Positions 23,444 to 36,345 of a stretch of 64,000 nt of DNA are shown in pieces. Numbering within the stretch: position 1 is the stretch's first letter; every line of letters starts with the position of its first letter. Source of the DNA: Pisolithus tinctorius (lineage: Eukaryota > Basidiomycota > Agaricomycetes > Boletales > Pisolithaceae); the NCBI GenBank assembly GCA_024663395.1, contig JANFAH010000097.1:86548-150547 (forward strand), given 5' to 3'. Both the position numbers and the translations under genes were made by a program. The notes beneath the pieces were generated by a model. It was not told the DNA's origin. It made no database searches and saw nothing but the letters and a program-made list of their open reading frames with translations.

Positions 23444-24299
23444 AAAAAGATCGACGAGATAGTTAGTATTATTACCTACCTGATGAAGCTCCCGTGTACT
23501 ATGTATTTAGTTTGGCTTGATATGTATTTGATCATGAGTGATGCAGTTTTGGTGTTGGTACCTCACGCCAGCAGCGAGGGCCGGATTTACCATATGGCCA
23601 AAGGACGTGCGGATGACGAAGAGACGGACCAGGGATTGGTCGTTGAGAAACCACGTGGACCAGCACTCCGCATTCCACTAAGTTAAGTGGTTCAGGTCGA
23701 GGGTGTTTTGGCACTACGGAATGACCACCGAAGCATCTGTGCGTTGTCAGTCACCTGCTGCCTCCTTCCATCAAGGCTCAATAGTGCCGTCGCACAGCAT
23801 CGTACACGATGAAAACAGTGTTACGCCGATATCCCGAATGTCGGATTTCGCGGGAGGACCTGAGGGTTCTGGGGTAGTTGCCTTCGGGGTAAATGCAAAT
23901 TGCAGCGGGACATGTTGGACAACGTGGAGAGCACGTAGCGCGGCTTTGACACCTAATGAAACAAGTCGGTGCTTCGCTGGACGTGTGAGCCACGGGGATG
24001 GGCAGATGTGGGTCAAGCTGCTGGCCTCGAGGCACGGTCCCAGCTGACAGACAGCCGTGCGCCGGTGATGATGAGGCTTGGTAGAGGGTTAGAAACGACT
24101 TGAGTAGATCAAAACAAGTATAAGGTTTGTCGCCACCCGTTATCAAATATCATGATACGAGTGCTTCCGACGTTAGTTCCGCTGGACTTGGCACGGGTTG
24201 TCCAAGGAAATCCACGGTCGAGTCGTTCCCCCAACCCGCAATACAACTTCTAACTACCAACGAGACACCTTCGCATTGATCATCATCATCCAAGTCACG
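23444..24299. other. Intergenic, no gene recognised
   Basis: Between the Cys-rich gene and URC4. Overlapping open frames on both strands (23703-24047 plus, 24146-23778 minus) show no recognisable domain. Presumed to hold the URC4 promoter. Confidence 0.45.
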
Positions 24300-25989
24300 A
24301 TGTTGGCCCTAAGTCCAGAGAATCCAGTTGCCCGGGCGGTGTATCTGCGAACCCTACCCTCTATCAGAGAGCGCTGCTCTCGAGTTCACGATCTTGCAAA
24401 ACAGGGTAAGCTAAAGTACTTCGACTATCACCCGGACAAGGAGGATGCTGTGATCGAATTCTGTGCGGGTGTCATCGAGGTACCGTGTGACGCCTTTGCC
24501 CCGCCGTTCAGCATCAATTGAAATCCTCCTTTCTTATTTTACATAGAGAGACTTCGGGAACAACTTTTCAGCCGTGAGCGCATCACGATCGCATCGTTAA
24601 CCCACACGCTGGCTCAGCTGTTCCCGTGACTCCCGCTTCTCAGATCCCCTCGCATGGACGCTGGCGCCACCTAGATGCAGGTCAGCCTCGCATCGAACCC
24701 ATGCTTCACAGCTGGGATACGTCAGGCGCACTACCTGTAGACGACAAAGAGAAGTGCAAACGCCTGATCGATTTGTTCCTCGTGTCTGTTCTGCTTGATG
24801 CAGGGGCAGGAAACCAGTGGTCTTACACTGAAACGGCGACTGGTCAGACGTTCAGCCGGTCGGAAGGGTTGGGCGTCGCGAGCGTGCACATGTTTGTGGA
24901 TGGCCTTTTCTCGGGCTCTGCGTCGCAGCCTTTCAGGGTAGATGGTTCTTGTCATCCCCGATTCTCAACGGTGCATACTAGCTAATGGGTACATGTGTCA
25001 CTCATTATAGCTCAGGGGCTCTCCCGGATTACTCTTGATAGGGTTTCAAAGGCGATGCAAGTCAGCAGTTCAAACGTGATGGTTGGCCTCGAGGGAAGAA
25101 CTTCCCTCCTGTCCAACCTCAGTGCAGCCCTTAAGGCGAATCCTCAATTCTTCGGCGAAGACGAAAGACCAGGGAACATTATCGGTACACATTCGAGTAC
25201 ATAGCCTGTTTTCCATGATTATTCATGGCGCGGATCCTAGATTTTCTTGAAAGGGAATCAAGACTTGAGGATGCGACTCGACATGTTCACATATCCTCGT
25301 TGTGGGTTGCTTTGATCGAAGGTTTGACCCCAATTTGGCCTGCAAGGTTGACCCTCGGTGGTATTCCACTCGGAGACGTCTGGCCGTGTACGGCATTGAA
25401 GCAACCCAGTCAAGCTGAGGGGGACGATTTAGTCCCATTCCACAAGCTGACCGGGTGGCTCACGTACAGCCTCATGGAGCCCATAGAAAGGATCCTTGGG
25501 TGGAAGTTCGATGGAGTAGAAGATCTGACAGGATTGCCAGAATATCGCAACGGTACGAGTTCGGAGTCCCCTTTGGACCCACTCCCTGTTTTGACAAGTT
25601 AGAACAGGAGGCTTGTTAGTTGACTTTGGCGTCTTGACCCTTCGCCCAACCGTTTTACCTTCAGAGTGTTATGCGCATGGAAGCGACATCCCCCGGTTGA
25701 AACCCTCTCACCCTGCTATTGTCGAATGGAGAGCCATGACCGTCATAGAGCTGTTAGTGTCACCATCACATCATTGCCCCCAAACCGATCATTGACTTAT
25801 AATATCACTGCCAGAGATCGCATTGCCGATAGCATTAGGCGTAAATACAAGCTGGGCAACGACCAGTTAACACTTGCGCAGGTACTGGAGAGCGCGACAT
25901 GGAAGGGCGGGAGGGAAATAGCTAAGAAGCTCCGACCTGCCACAGGGGGACCCCCAATTGAAATCGAGAGCGACGGGACAGTGTTCTAA
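24300..25989 (+). CDS. URC4: Uracil catabolism protein 4 (DUF1688)
   Basis: Member of the DUF1688/URC4 family. In Lachancea the URC genes form a pyrimidine breakdown route distinct from the reductive one; the reaction of Urc4 itself is not established. Seven exons: 24300-24479, 24547-24573, 24644-24944, 25011-25184, 25241-25552, 25608-25752, 25815-25989; 437 residues with all phases closing. Family landmarks: PENPVARAVYLRTLPSIRER at the N-terminus, IPSHGRWRHLDAG, VSVLLDAGAGNQW, YTETATGQTFSRSEGLGVAS, FHKLTGWLTYSLMEPIE and LPEYRNGGLLVDFGVL. Exon 2 is 27 nt; intron 3 uses a GTTCTT donor. Confidence 0.92.
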
Positions 25990-28036
25990 CCTCAACTCGA
26001 TCGATGACGGAGCACTAATTGTGACAGGGTGAAGTAACTTTGGGTGCTCGTGAGACGGTGTGTACTGTGGAGGAAACATGACGCTAGTTTGATGGAACGC
26101 AGTGAAGTGTATGACAATAATAAATTTGTGGATGGCAACTTCAGTTTGAAAAGATGAGGTTCCTTCCGGATGGCGCTGATGGCGGAGTCATCGTGGACGA
26201 CATATGCTGCAATCTGCAGTTGGCTACCTGTTTACTCATTTCGGCTGGGGGGCGAAAGCCAGACAAATTCAGGAGTCGACACGCGAGTTCCCCATCTCGG
26301 TAGTGTTTCACGAGTTCACAATATTAATATTGTTTCCCTGAAACAGGCGTATTGGGTGTGCAAGGTGCGCGCTTAATCTGACGTCAAGCTATTTTGTTCC
26401 GAGGCGAAGTGGCCAACTGGCCCAGCATGCACTGCTTACCTTAAGAGGAACTGCAGGTTATCGATGGGGATGAGGAGGAAATTCGGCTGTGTCCCGTGAC
26501 AGAAAGTGATGTGCAGGACGTCAAGGGTCTCTTGCCCTAAGATCGTGATATAGAAGGCACCAGACACGAGTGTGAAAGAAAACTTCCATATGCGTTTGGT
26601 CGTGGTACGATTATAGACAACCCGACAGAGCGACCGAGCTACGCGATCCATTTACCGAGGCTGTGGTTGCCTGCTGTTTGCGTGACCTCAGTGGCTCGAT
26701 CGCGAGGCCTGGTGTTGATGACGCCGGGTGAGACGAATCCATGCATGCCTTGATGGCGTGTGAGAAATTTCTGCCGAGGACCGGACTGCGGCGAACGTAG
26801 CTCTGGTGTCTAACCGACCCTGATATCTAGGTGATGGTATCATGGTATGTGCGATAGCACTCGGTACGGGAGGCCGTGAATTAGGCAAAACCCCCTAACA
26901 CGGACACTCGCCAGTTAACGGGATAGACTCTTGATACCCTTCGCAGCCTCATATGTGCCGACGTCATTCGTCGAATGACACGACCGCCGCAGGACACGTT
27001 ACACTGCGCCGACACGGCCCATCTCGTAGTCTAGATCATCGTTACACGAACGTGACTGACGGGCTGGCAAAGATATGACTTATATATAGGCACGCGACCA
27101 CTTTCCGCACTTTGGGGATTGATTGCGAGGTGGGGCATGGGGTAAAGGAAAGTGACCGGCGACGAAGCTCTGCCAATTTCCCCGCATACGTACACCCGCT
27201 ACCTCGCGGAAGCATTCTGTGAAGCAAGACAAACTCCGAAGGGTGACATCAAACATCAACTCGGGAGATTGGCATGGGTACGCAAGGTCACACTTACAGC
27301 TGGCAGGGCAATAGATGTCATGCAGGGCGGACCTTATGAGTGACATGAAATCAAGATACAGGCAGGCAAGGACCTCTGAGAAAAATGATCAAGCGCACGA
27401 CCGCCCTTTGCAGTAAGTTTGTTCCGACATTTTTGAAGTCGACGGCACGAGATCCGAAAAGGTCAGAAACGTCCGCCTAGCGCTGCCAACACGATGTTGA
27501 GTGATGTAGTGTTCCCGACCACCCATCGCTGCGGATTCTAGCTTCGATTCCTGTGAACTTTCAGTAGCATCTGATTTACCCTGTAGCTACTTGCAGAACC
27601 GCGTGTTGCTCATATGACTTTTGACGGTTGCTGTGGCCCGGGGTGTGGCGGCTCTCGTCCGCGTCCCGCCTGCATTTCCGGACTTCATCGGGACTGTTCG
27701 ACTACGTCATGTGTAACAAAGTGTTCTTCTGACAGTGAATAAGTTTATCTTGTGATCACCTCTTTCTAGTGATGAGACGATCGCTTGAAAGCGTAGAATG
27801 ATAAAATTGGCCCTACCTGGTCGCTGGCTAGCCGTAAGCTCGAAGTAGACAGTTCATAGCCTTCAGGATTACTCGGGTCATGGTGGTGGTGGTTGAACAA
27901 AGTTTCCAAATGCATGTCAATGGCATGTGAAAACTCGATCTTTCTGGTCGGCCGACGCTTGTGTGAAGTACTGAGAGACGCGAAACAAGTCACTTCGCCT
28001 GAGACGTTCAGCAGAGGTTAATTCACGGTCGACGCG
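25990..28036. other. 2-kb stretch without a recognised gene
   Basis: Short open frames occur on both strands (26651-26436 and 27993-27766 on minus, 27152-27343 on plus), none with a domain, signal peptide or convincing splicing. The last one would start only 43 bp from the divergent ETF-QO start. This is the largest gap outside the hydrophobin array and could hold relics or non-coding transcription that cannot be judged by eye. Confidence 0.4.
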
Positions 28037-30139
28037 ATGCTGGCGTGTGTGCGACGGCGACCTGTCATCGCTCCCCGTATTGGGAGGACGTTGCATGTCT
28101 CAGCAACGAGGATGCAAAGGCAACCATTCGACCCTTCTGCCGTAGAACGGATCTCAGAAGATGTAGATGTCTGCATAGTCGGGGGTGGCCCAGCTGGGCT
28201 CAGCGCTGCCATTCGCCTCAAACAGCTCGAGCAGGAACGCGGGAAAGAATTCAGAGTCGTTGTGTTGGAGAAGGGTGCAGAAGTTGGTGAGCTGTCTGCG
28301 ACATCCTTGAGTCTTATTCTCGACGTCTCACTTGGCTACGCGGTTCACCTACAGGCTCTCATATATTGTCTGGGGCTGTCATCGAGCCCCGCGCTCTCAA
28401 CGAGCTCCTCCCAGATTGGTCTTCCCGACCAGACCACCCGCTCAAGCAGCCCGCAACTTCGTCTACCATGAAATTCCTAACCAGTTCACTTGCCATCCCA
28501 ATCCCCCACCCCCCACAGATGAATAATGACGGTAATTACATTGCCTCACTCTCGCAGTTTACCTCCTGGCTCGGGACTATCGCAGAGGAGATGGGTGTAG
28601 AGGTCTATCCCGGTTTCGCCGGGGCAGGTATCGTATACAGCAATGACGGAAAAGGGGTGCTTGGTGTCCGTACTAACGAGGTCGGTCTCGACAGGAACTT
28701 CTACATGAAGGAAGCATTCGAACCAGGCATGGAATTCCGTGCCAAGGTCACGCTCATTGCCGAAGGTGCACACGGGTCTCTCTCGAAGGAGCTGATCAAT
28801 AAATTTGACCTACGACGCGATGCTGACCCTCAAACTTACGCCATCGGCCTCAAGGAGGTCTGGCGCGTCGATCCTAGTCAATACCGGCCTGGAGAAGTCG
28901 TGCATACCATGGGATGGCCACTCGATTGGAAGACATACGGTGGGGGGTGGGTATACCATATGGCAGACGGCCTTGTTAGCATTGGCCTTGTAATTGGTTT
29001 GGATTATGCAAACCCGTGGTTAAGCCCGCACAATGAACTGCAGGTACGAACATTACGTTCCTTCTGCTAAGGTTTGGCATCATCTTGACATCACGTCCTT
29101 TGTATCGCAAAAAAGCGCATGAAGCATCACCCTTATCTCACCCGTCTTCTCTCCGGTTCATCGACTCGTATCGCTTACGGCGCTCGTGCTCTAAATGAGG
29201 GTGGTCAACAGGCCGTACCTCGTGTTTACTTCCCTGGCGGTGCATTGATAGGCTGTTCTGCTGGGTTCGTAAACATCGCGAAGATCAAGGGTACACACAA
29301 CGCGATGAAGAGTGGGATGCTGGCTGCGGAAGCCGCAGCGGATGTACTTTGTGAAACTACCGAAGAAAGCACGGCATCCGAACCGGAATCGCCGCGTCTG
29401 AGTGACATGAGCGCATACGAGACAAGTCTCAAAGACAGTTGGGTTTGGTCTGACCTTCACGAAGTTCGCAACCTTCGCGCAAGTTTCAACACACCTCTTG
29501 GCATCTGGGGGGGCATAGTTTACTCTGGGATCGACTCCCTCTTTCTGAGGGGACGAACACCTTGGACGTTCAGGAATGTGTCACGCACGTCCGATGCGGC
29601 GCATACATTGCCCGCCTCACGCTGTAAACGAATAACATACCCACCGCCACAGCCGCCTCTCAGTACAGATTTACTCACGAGTCTCACGTTAACGGGTACA
29701 AACCACGCTGAGGACCAGCCTATACACTTGCGTGTGCGTGCAAACGGGGTGGAGGATGCAGCAGTGCGGAGGGAACACGTGAAGCGGAACGTTGGGGAGT
29801 ATGCAGGACTTCTTGGACGTGCTTGCCCTGCAGGGGTTTATGAGTATGTTGATGACGAACATACATCTTCCGTAGAAGAGGGTAAGTCGGAGGGCTGGGG
29901 AGGAAAAAAGCTGGTCATCAACTCACAGGTGGGTTTTCCGGACAACAAACTCCTAAGTTGAGGTTAATCTAGATGACACAGAATTGCATCCACTGCAAGC
30001 TCTGTGATATCAAGGTGCCCACCCAGGATATCACTTGGACAGTTCCGGAAGGAGGAGGAGGGCCCAAGTACAGTAAGTGTCCGCATATTGATCCTTCCCC
30101 TCATTCGTCAACCTACACCATGCAATAGCTATCACTTAG
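28037..30139 (+). CDS. CIR2: Electron transfer flavoprotein-ubiquinone oxidoreductase
   Basis: Inner-membrane flavoprotein that passes electrons from ETF, reduced by matrix acyl-CoA and amino-acid dehydrogenases, to ubiquinone. Exons 28037-28286, 28355-29043, 29116-29928, 29982-30072, 30129-30139; 617 residues, usual for the family. The N-terminus is Arg-rich (a mitochondrial presequence). FAD site: [19 protein letters not shown]. Further motifs: [62 protein letters not shown] and [13 protein letters not shown]. 4Fe-4S ligands are Cys in [10 protein letters not shown] and NCIHCKLCD. The last exon is only 11 nt and ends PKYTIT, which fits the conserved C-terminus. Intron 3 can also be read with an acceptor nine bases earlier. 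Confidence 0.95.
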
Positions 30140-30342
30140 GGCCGCCTTCGACGGAGTCCAGCGATGCATTTTACAAGTATCGTACCATCCTGTCTGAGCT
30201 CAGCTGCTCGTAGGGGCGAAAACTACATTTATTCATGCACAGAAATCCTCAACGTGATGCCCTTAGACTGCGCTAACAAGGTATACATTACTTTATAACG
30301 CCATTACCGTCAAAAGGAAACGCACACCAAGTGGCCACCTGC

Positions 30343-33300
30343 TCAGCAAACAACACAATCCTCCTTAAAGCTCAAGTTATACATCGTCTTGTCTACAGTC
30401 TTTTCAATCTTCTTCCAGTCTGAACGCCGTTGGATGAATTCATAAACATCCTAAAAAAGGTATCAGGACTTCGACCAGAGCCGGCAAGGGAGCGGCCGGA
30501 GAATACCCACCTCGGGTCGGTATGCACCTCCATAACGTGTTACATCACGTACAATCTGGGCCAGGTCTTTCGCGTCTGCCACGATGAACACGTGCCCTAA
30601 CATTTTCAGGTGGTCGAACTCAGCAGTAATGGCTGGGACCTATATTGTAAAGTTGCGTGAGTGTAACAAATGATCACGTCAGGATGGGATGTATGTGTAC
30701 CTTGAGGGATGCGATGAAAGCATGGTATGCGTTCAAGTCCGCAATCACCTGGAATCCCCCGTTCAAGGAAATGATCTGACGTTTGATATGCTTCTGAAGG
30801 ATCCTACACACGCACATCACCGATGAGTATCTGAGGTAAAATTGGTGTAAGTGACTGAATGAGGACCTACGCGAGCAGTCGAATTCCAACTTCTTGATAG
30901 AACACCTCCAGCACCTCGCGGCTAGTACTTCCCCGAAGGAGTTTACAGTGCGACTCGAGGCACTTGATGGCTTCCGTGCACCCCTGCGTAGGTCCAAGAT
31001 CTAGAAGTGTGTCTTCCTGCGGGTAATACTCCCGTGGCTTGGTGCGTGTGATAATAATGTGCTCGACCTGTGGAATCGTGGGTAAGCAAGGGTGACTAAC
31101 TGCTTATAGAGGACGGAGTACATGCCTGGTTCATGAGCGCCTGCGTACCGCCGTTCAATCCGGCAGCCACGCAGTCATCAAGCGAATTCTCGAATCTCTT
31201 CTTTTCTCGTACCACTGCGTTCAAAAAGTCCGTCCTATCGATATACGATGCCTATACTTCCCATTGCGATAAATCGTCATCCGAGAGATAAGAGAAAGAC
31301 ATCAAGTTTGTCAGCCTTACACACGGCGCCGAGAAACCAAACTGTATGCACACCATTTCCTTGTCGAAGAACAGTTGCACCATGCTCTGTATAGTATCCC
31401 CGATATGTACGAGTTCGAAGAACTGTAATAATGGTGCAACACTCGTCGTTTCTTGGTGTTCTGCAGGCTTGTAGACCATCATGCGTTCCGTTGCACTAGC
31501 GTTCTCGATTAGTCATACTGCCTGTACATGATGGAAAAAAGCCGAAAGAAATTGCAAATGTCAATGCTTACATGCCAAACCCTCTAGCAATATGCCTTGT
31601 GGAGAGTGTGCTGAGCATCTCGCAAAATACATCTTCCAATGTTTCACGAACGCGCGTGCCGATGGGGCGTGGATAAGTGCTAAAAGTCTCCAGACGCTTG
31701 AGTGCGTCCCGCGACGCATGGATAAGTTCGAGCGAAACGTCCAGGGATAGCAAGAGGTCGAGTGCTGCAAATGGTTGGGCATGATCAAGCGGTTCGCGTT
31801 GCGTGGGTGGGGCCATGCGCCGGGAAGGTTTAGAGACAGCTCTGGTAGCTGCAGGTTTAGCGGCCGCCTGGTCACCAGATTCATCGCCTGCGCGTGAGGT
31901 AGAAGTACGAGCGGCGCCATCAGTTCCTTCCGCTGGGCTCGCGATCTTGGGCGCTCGTTCGCTCACTATCTCCCCCCACCCAGCCTCATCATCGATATCT
32001 TCGCCTACTGCATACTGTGCTTCTTCGGTGGCCTCGGTTTCTCCAGTGCCTTCATTCCCCTCATCTTCACCGATCTCGAATAACGAACCATCGTCAGCGA
32101 AACTCTTATATCCTGCCTCCGTTGTGGTGCTGGAAGAATCGGCACCAGTCCCCATCCACCGTTGTGGATTTAGCATCGAGATACTTTGCACCACACCAGT
32201 GCCCATAGCGTTCAATCCAGATCCGACATTGGTGCCTAGAGCACCAACGCCCGCCCCGACAGCACGTGGTACAATTGTCACGGGCAGGAGAAGGACATCC
32301 GTGAAGGAAGCCAGTACGTTGCGCTTAGCGAGCGCGGGGTTTTGAGAATCAAGAAAACGAGCTTGTGTTTGTGGTTGTCCATGTAGGTGCGAACCAACCA
32401 CATTGCTGTTCCCGGCGGACTTGAAGAAAAGTAAGAGGGGGGACGAAGGGCAACCCACGTCGATCTTGTGGAAATGGTCAATATGCTTACCTCGTTGCCT
32501 GTAATGCGCGCAAGTGATGCGTCCCATTGTCTGCAAATGCTCTCGAAAGTGCGCTTGAGCTCGTCAAGCTCATCATCGAGGTAATCGTCCATGTGCGGTT
32601 CGAACATTTTGAAACTTAGACACACCAAAAGCGACAATGAGTCCAAAATAAGAGCTTAAGGAAGAACGGATGCAACAACAACACTCACATGACATCTTCT
32701 GCCTGCTCCCTCGTTATGACCGCTTCCCGCCTCGGAGGATTGATCGTAAGACTGTTTCGTTTAGTTTCTGAGGGTGTAGGTGGGTTTCCCGATCTATGAG
32801 ACGCGACGAGACTGAGTCCGTCAACCACCCGCCATGCCTCTCTGAAACATGCAGCAGCTGCAGAAAGAAAAAGCGGAGTTCCGAGATTGCGTGTCTCCGA
32901 TAACAAAGGAGATATATATTCCCCAACCTAGATGGTCATGATGGCGGACATGGGATAAATGGCAAAGCATAAACAACTAGTCAGCGGGAAAGAAAAAGGT
33001 TGCAACATTCAGGAAGTATTCAAACTCACAACTTCTCCCGCTAGCCTCTCTGCATATGCAAGTAACACGCCAGATTCAGGGGGGAACACTCGCATTGCTA
33101 TCGCACCGTCCTCCTGCAGGGCCGCGAGCGTGCGTGACATAAATGCGTCCATCGCAGTGAAGTCTAGTTTCTTCTGCTTTCTACGAACGTGACAAAAGTT
33201 ACTAGGGTCATCAATCTGAAAAGGGGGGAACGTACGTGATATTCGCCAACGGGTCCCATTTCCCCTGCTCGTAGAGTACTTCCCTCTTCTCCGCCCACGT

Positions 33301-34128
33301 GCGCCCCATCTCCCACTCGTCTCGCATGCTGCTGCCGCCATTTTTAAAGGCCCCATCCGGATGTAGACATAGCCAGACTTGCCAGCTTGCAGCTGCAGCC
33401 TCTGCCATCCGCTCCTCGTTCCCTTCCGTGTCTGCCATGTCGAACGCGCTCAAGAGACCCGCGTCGAATCTGTCAAGGGCGGTTTTGAGCAAGCCGAGGC
33501 GGATGTCCCATGAAGATACTGGTTTGATGGCTGGCGAGAGGAACCGCGTGAGCAGGTGGAGAGTGCGACCTTGGGCGGAGAGTGAGGGCGTAGTCGACGT
33601 TATCGAGGCCAGGATCGCATGTGCAGACGAATCGAGAGAGGGTAGTAAGGGTACAAGGAGCGTATGTGCGCGAATATATTTTCCACGGAACGTAGTCGTA
33701 GATTGGGTCCTGAATACATGGTTCAGCGGTGCCGTGTCGCCTGTGAGATCGAGCAGAAGTTGGGGGGCCTGGTTAGCAGACGCCGATTCGAAGTCACCAA
33801 AATCGTCGTCATCGCCGTCGTCGAGTGAGGACACAGCGATGGTCGCAGGCCCCGTGCTAGTATTCCCTCTGTCCCCCCGTTCATTACCTTCACTGGTCTT
33901 CGAGGATTCCAGCGTGTCTAGCACATCCCCAAGCTTGTGCCGGTCAACACCCAGATCAACCCATCGCGTCTCCCACAGCTTTTCGTCGTTCGCGACTCGC
34001 TGCGCAGCCCGGCTGACTCTGGCGTATCTCGCAACATCTGGGATGGAAAGGTGCGTCAATATCAAGACATGAAGGTCAGCGGGAAGGCGCCCAATGAATC
34101 GTGATGCTGGTTTGCTAGCTTGCAGCAT
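30343..34128 (-). CDS. RCY1: Recyclin-1, F-box and Sec10-like trafficking protein
   Basis: F-box protein of endosome-to-surface recycling and exocytosis. Eleven exons on minus: 34128-33236, 33180-33030, 32927-32689, 32614-32491, 32419-31572, 31495-31354, 31251-31126, 31067-30871, 30803-30701, 30639-30511, 30450-30343; 1019 residues, phases closed. The F-box is at ~12-58 (RLPADLHVLILTHLSIPDVA). The C-terminal ~450 residues match the Sec10-like domain: KRNVLASFTDVLLLPV, DRTDFLNAVVREKKRFENSL, GLNGGTQALMNQ and FDHLKMLGHVFIVADAKDL. A variable acidic, Ala/Thr-rich segment lies between. Intron 7 (31125-31068) has a GC donor. It lies tail to head behind the phosphoglycerate mutase gene, 173 bp away. 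Confidence 0.92.
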
Positions 34129-34301
34129 TCAGGGCCAAGTCTTGGCTCACTTGAACGCCAGCAGCCAGCTTCCGACTTGAAACATGTACGACACAGGTAC
34201 GAGTACATATCTAACGACAAATGTTCATTCCGCGATACAATATTGTGCCAATCTCTTCTACATGACTGTGATATCTTGTCTACTTGGGTGTGTGCGATTA
34301 C

Positions 34302-36144
34302 TTATTTTTGTTTGTACAACGAACGACCAGTCATATCTACCACAACGTCAGTTAGGAGGCAAGCGAGCGTCAACGGACGTCATCCACTCACCCTTGGGTT
34401 GAGGAAGCCCCATAAGTGCCAACACAGTCGGCGCAACGTCAGCAAGGGCACCTGGCTCTTCTACATTCTCGCTCTCCTCAACGTCTTGAATGAACTCATG
34501 TTCGGTTCCGGTCATGATGAAGGGGACCTTGTTCGTCGTGTGAGCCGTGTGCGGTGCACCCGTCTCGGGGTTGATCATCTGCTCCGCATTGCCGTGGTCG
34601 GCCGTAATCAAGAGAACGTATCCCGCCTTCTCGCACGCGTCATAAATCGTCCCGACTGCCTTGTCGGTTGCCGTGATGGCCTTGACAGCCGCTTCATACA
34701 CCCCAGTGTGTCCGACCATGTCCGGAGGCGCAAAGTTACACATCACGAACTCGTGCTTCTTGGTCAGGAGAACCTCTGCGACTTTGTCCGCCACACCCTG
34801 TGCGCTCATCTCCGGCTGCAAGTCGTACGTAGCAACCTTGGGGGATGGGATCATGTGGCGTTCTTCGCTGGGGAATTGCTTTTCCACACCACCATTGAAG
34901 AAGAACGTCACGTGTGCGTATTTCTCCGTTTCAGCGATATGGGCTTGCGAGATGCCCTCTTTCGAAAGCCACTCCGCGAGCACGTTGGTCATCGCTTGTG
35001 GCGGGAACGCGACGTGGAACGGGAACTCGGCCTTGTACTTCGATATGGTCGCGATGTGCTGCGGGAAGGCATGAGTGAATGAAGGATCAGCCGGTACAAA
35101 CCTGGGCTCACAAGGTCCTTGGGGACGTGGACTTCAACTGGCTTGTCAGGCAAACCAAGTACAGATACAATTTCGCGCATGCGGTCTGAGCGATAGTTGA
35201 AGAAGAATAGTGTGTCCTCGTCCTTGATACGTGCCTCATCGCCGTTGACGATGATCGGTTTGAAGAACTCATCGGTTTCGTCTTTGGCGTAACGCTCCTC
35301 GATTGTCTTGAGAACGTCGTTTGTCTCTTCGCCATTGCCATCGACAATACCCTCGATCGCAACTTTGATGCGCTCCCAGCGTTTGTCACGGTCCATGGCG
35401 TAGTACCGCCCGACGACAGTAGCGAGTTTGCCATAGGATTCCGACTTGAGGAAGCCGAGCAATTCCTCGGCGTACCCCTTGGCGGATCTGGGGGCGGTAT
35501 CCCGACCGTCACCGAAGAAGTGTATGTAAGTGTTGGGGACACCTTGCTCTTTTGCAGTTTCTAGCAGGGCCTTGAGGTGGCGAATGTGGGAGTGGACACC
35601 ACCGTCAGACACCTGGGGGGATAAAGCGGGAAATGTGGTTGGCTCAGGGACATGATTGTGACGTTGGGACTAAGACATACTAGTCCTAGCAAATGAAGCC
35701 TGCCGTTGCCCTCTTTAGCCTGTTTCATACTGGCAAGAATGGTCTCATTCTTGTGGAACTGTCGCTTGGCGATGGACACGTCAATCCTGACGATGTCCTG
35801 CCAGACGACGCGACCAGCGCCAATGTTAAGGTGTCTAATATGGGTACAGGGATGAAAATGGACGCAAGAAGCGCAGAGGAGTACATACCCGACTTCGGAG
35901 TTGCCCATAAGGCCGTCGCTGAGACCCACAGCGTTACCATGGGCGTATAAGGTGCGATAGGCGTAGTTTTTGGCAAGGGTATCCATGTTGGTGGTATCTG
36001 CTGCCTCGATGGCATCACCTTTCATTCCCTTCTCTGGGGCTACACCCCAGCCATCGTGTACGCTGCACACAGGCGTGAAGACAGGTCCCGCTAACAGTAG
36101 AAACGAACGTACATGAGGCACACCTTGTTCTTGACTTGAACCAT
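34302..36144 (-). CDS. gpmI: 2,3-bisphosphoglycerate-independent phosphoglycerate mutase
   Basis: Glycolytic enzyme interconverting 3- and 2-phosphoglycerate with two Mn2+ and a phospho-serine intermediate. Exons on minus: 36144-36113, 36062-35889, 35834-35681, 35612-35112, 35058-34392, 34336-34302; 520 residues, as expected for this type. The nucleophile Ser is in GNSEVGHLNIGAGR, split by intron 2. Metal ligands are visible in LIVHDGWG, ADHGNAEQM and NFAPPDMVGHTG; GRYYAMDRDKRWER is the substrate site. The last exon of 35 nt gives DMTGRSLY, the conserved C-terminus; reading through the final intron would replace it with an unrelated tail. Shares a 201-bp divergent promoter with the uL14 gene. 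Confidence 0.95.
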
Positions 36145-36345
36145 GTCAGCTCGGGAGAGGCGGAAGCAAAGACAGTCCAGCTTTTTATCTTCTTCTGATA
36201 AGCCCCGACTATCTATATCTGCACGTGACTGTCTATCCACGTGACCGGCTATCGGCAATCTCCGAACGAACTGTACAGTTTTGATTCGCCACTGCGAAAC
36301 CTTGGCTGGGCCGACGCCGGCGCTGTATTCAACGATCCGAACGAC
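36145..36345. promoter_or_regulatory. Divergent promoter, mutase / uL14
   Basis: 201 bp between two start codons on opposite strands. It includes two nearby cacgtga motifs (36222 and 36239) that could be E-box-type sites. No TATA box seen. Confidence 0.5.

Noticed and set aside
33299..34072. A 257-residue plus-strand frame
   Set aside because: Antisense of the recyclin-1 F-box exon; Ser/Arg-rich composition without a domain is typical of a shadow frame.
34120..35082. A 320-residue plus-strand frame
   Set aside because: It is antisense to the last exons of phosphoglycerate mutase and the start of recyclin-1, whose minus-strand products match families along their length.
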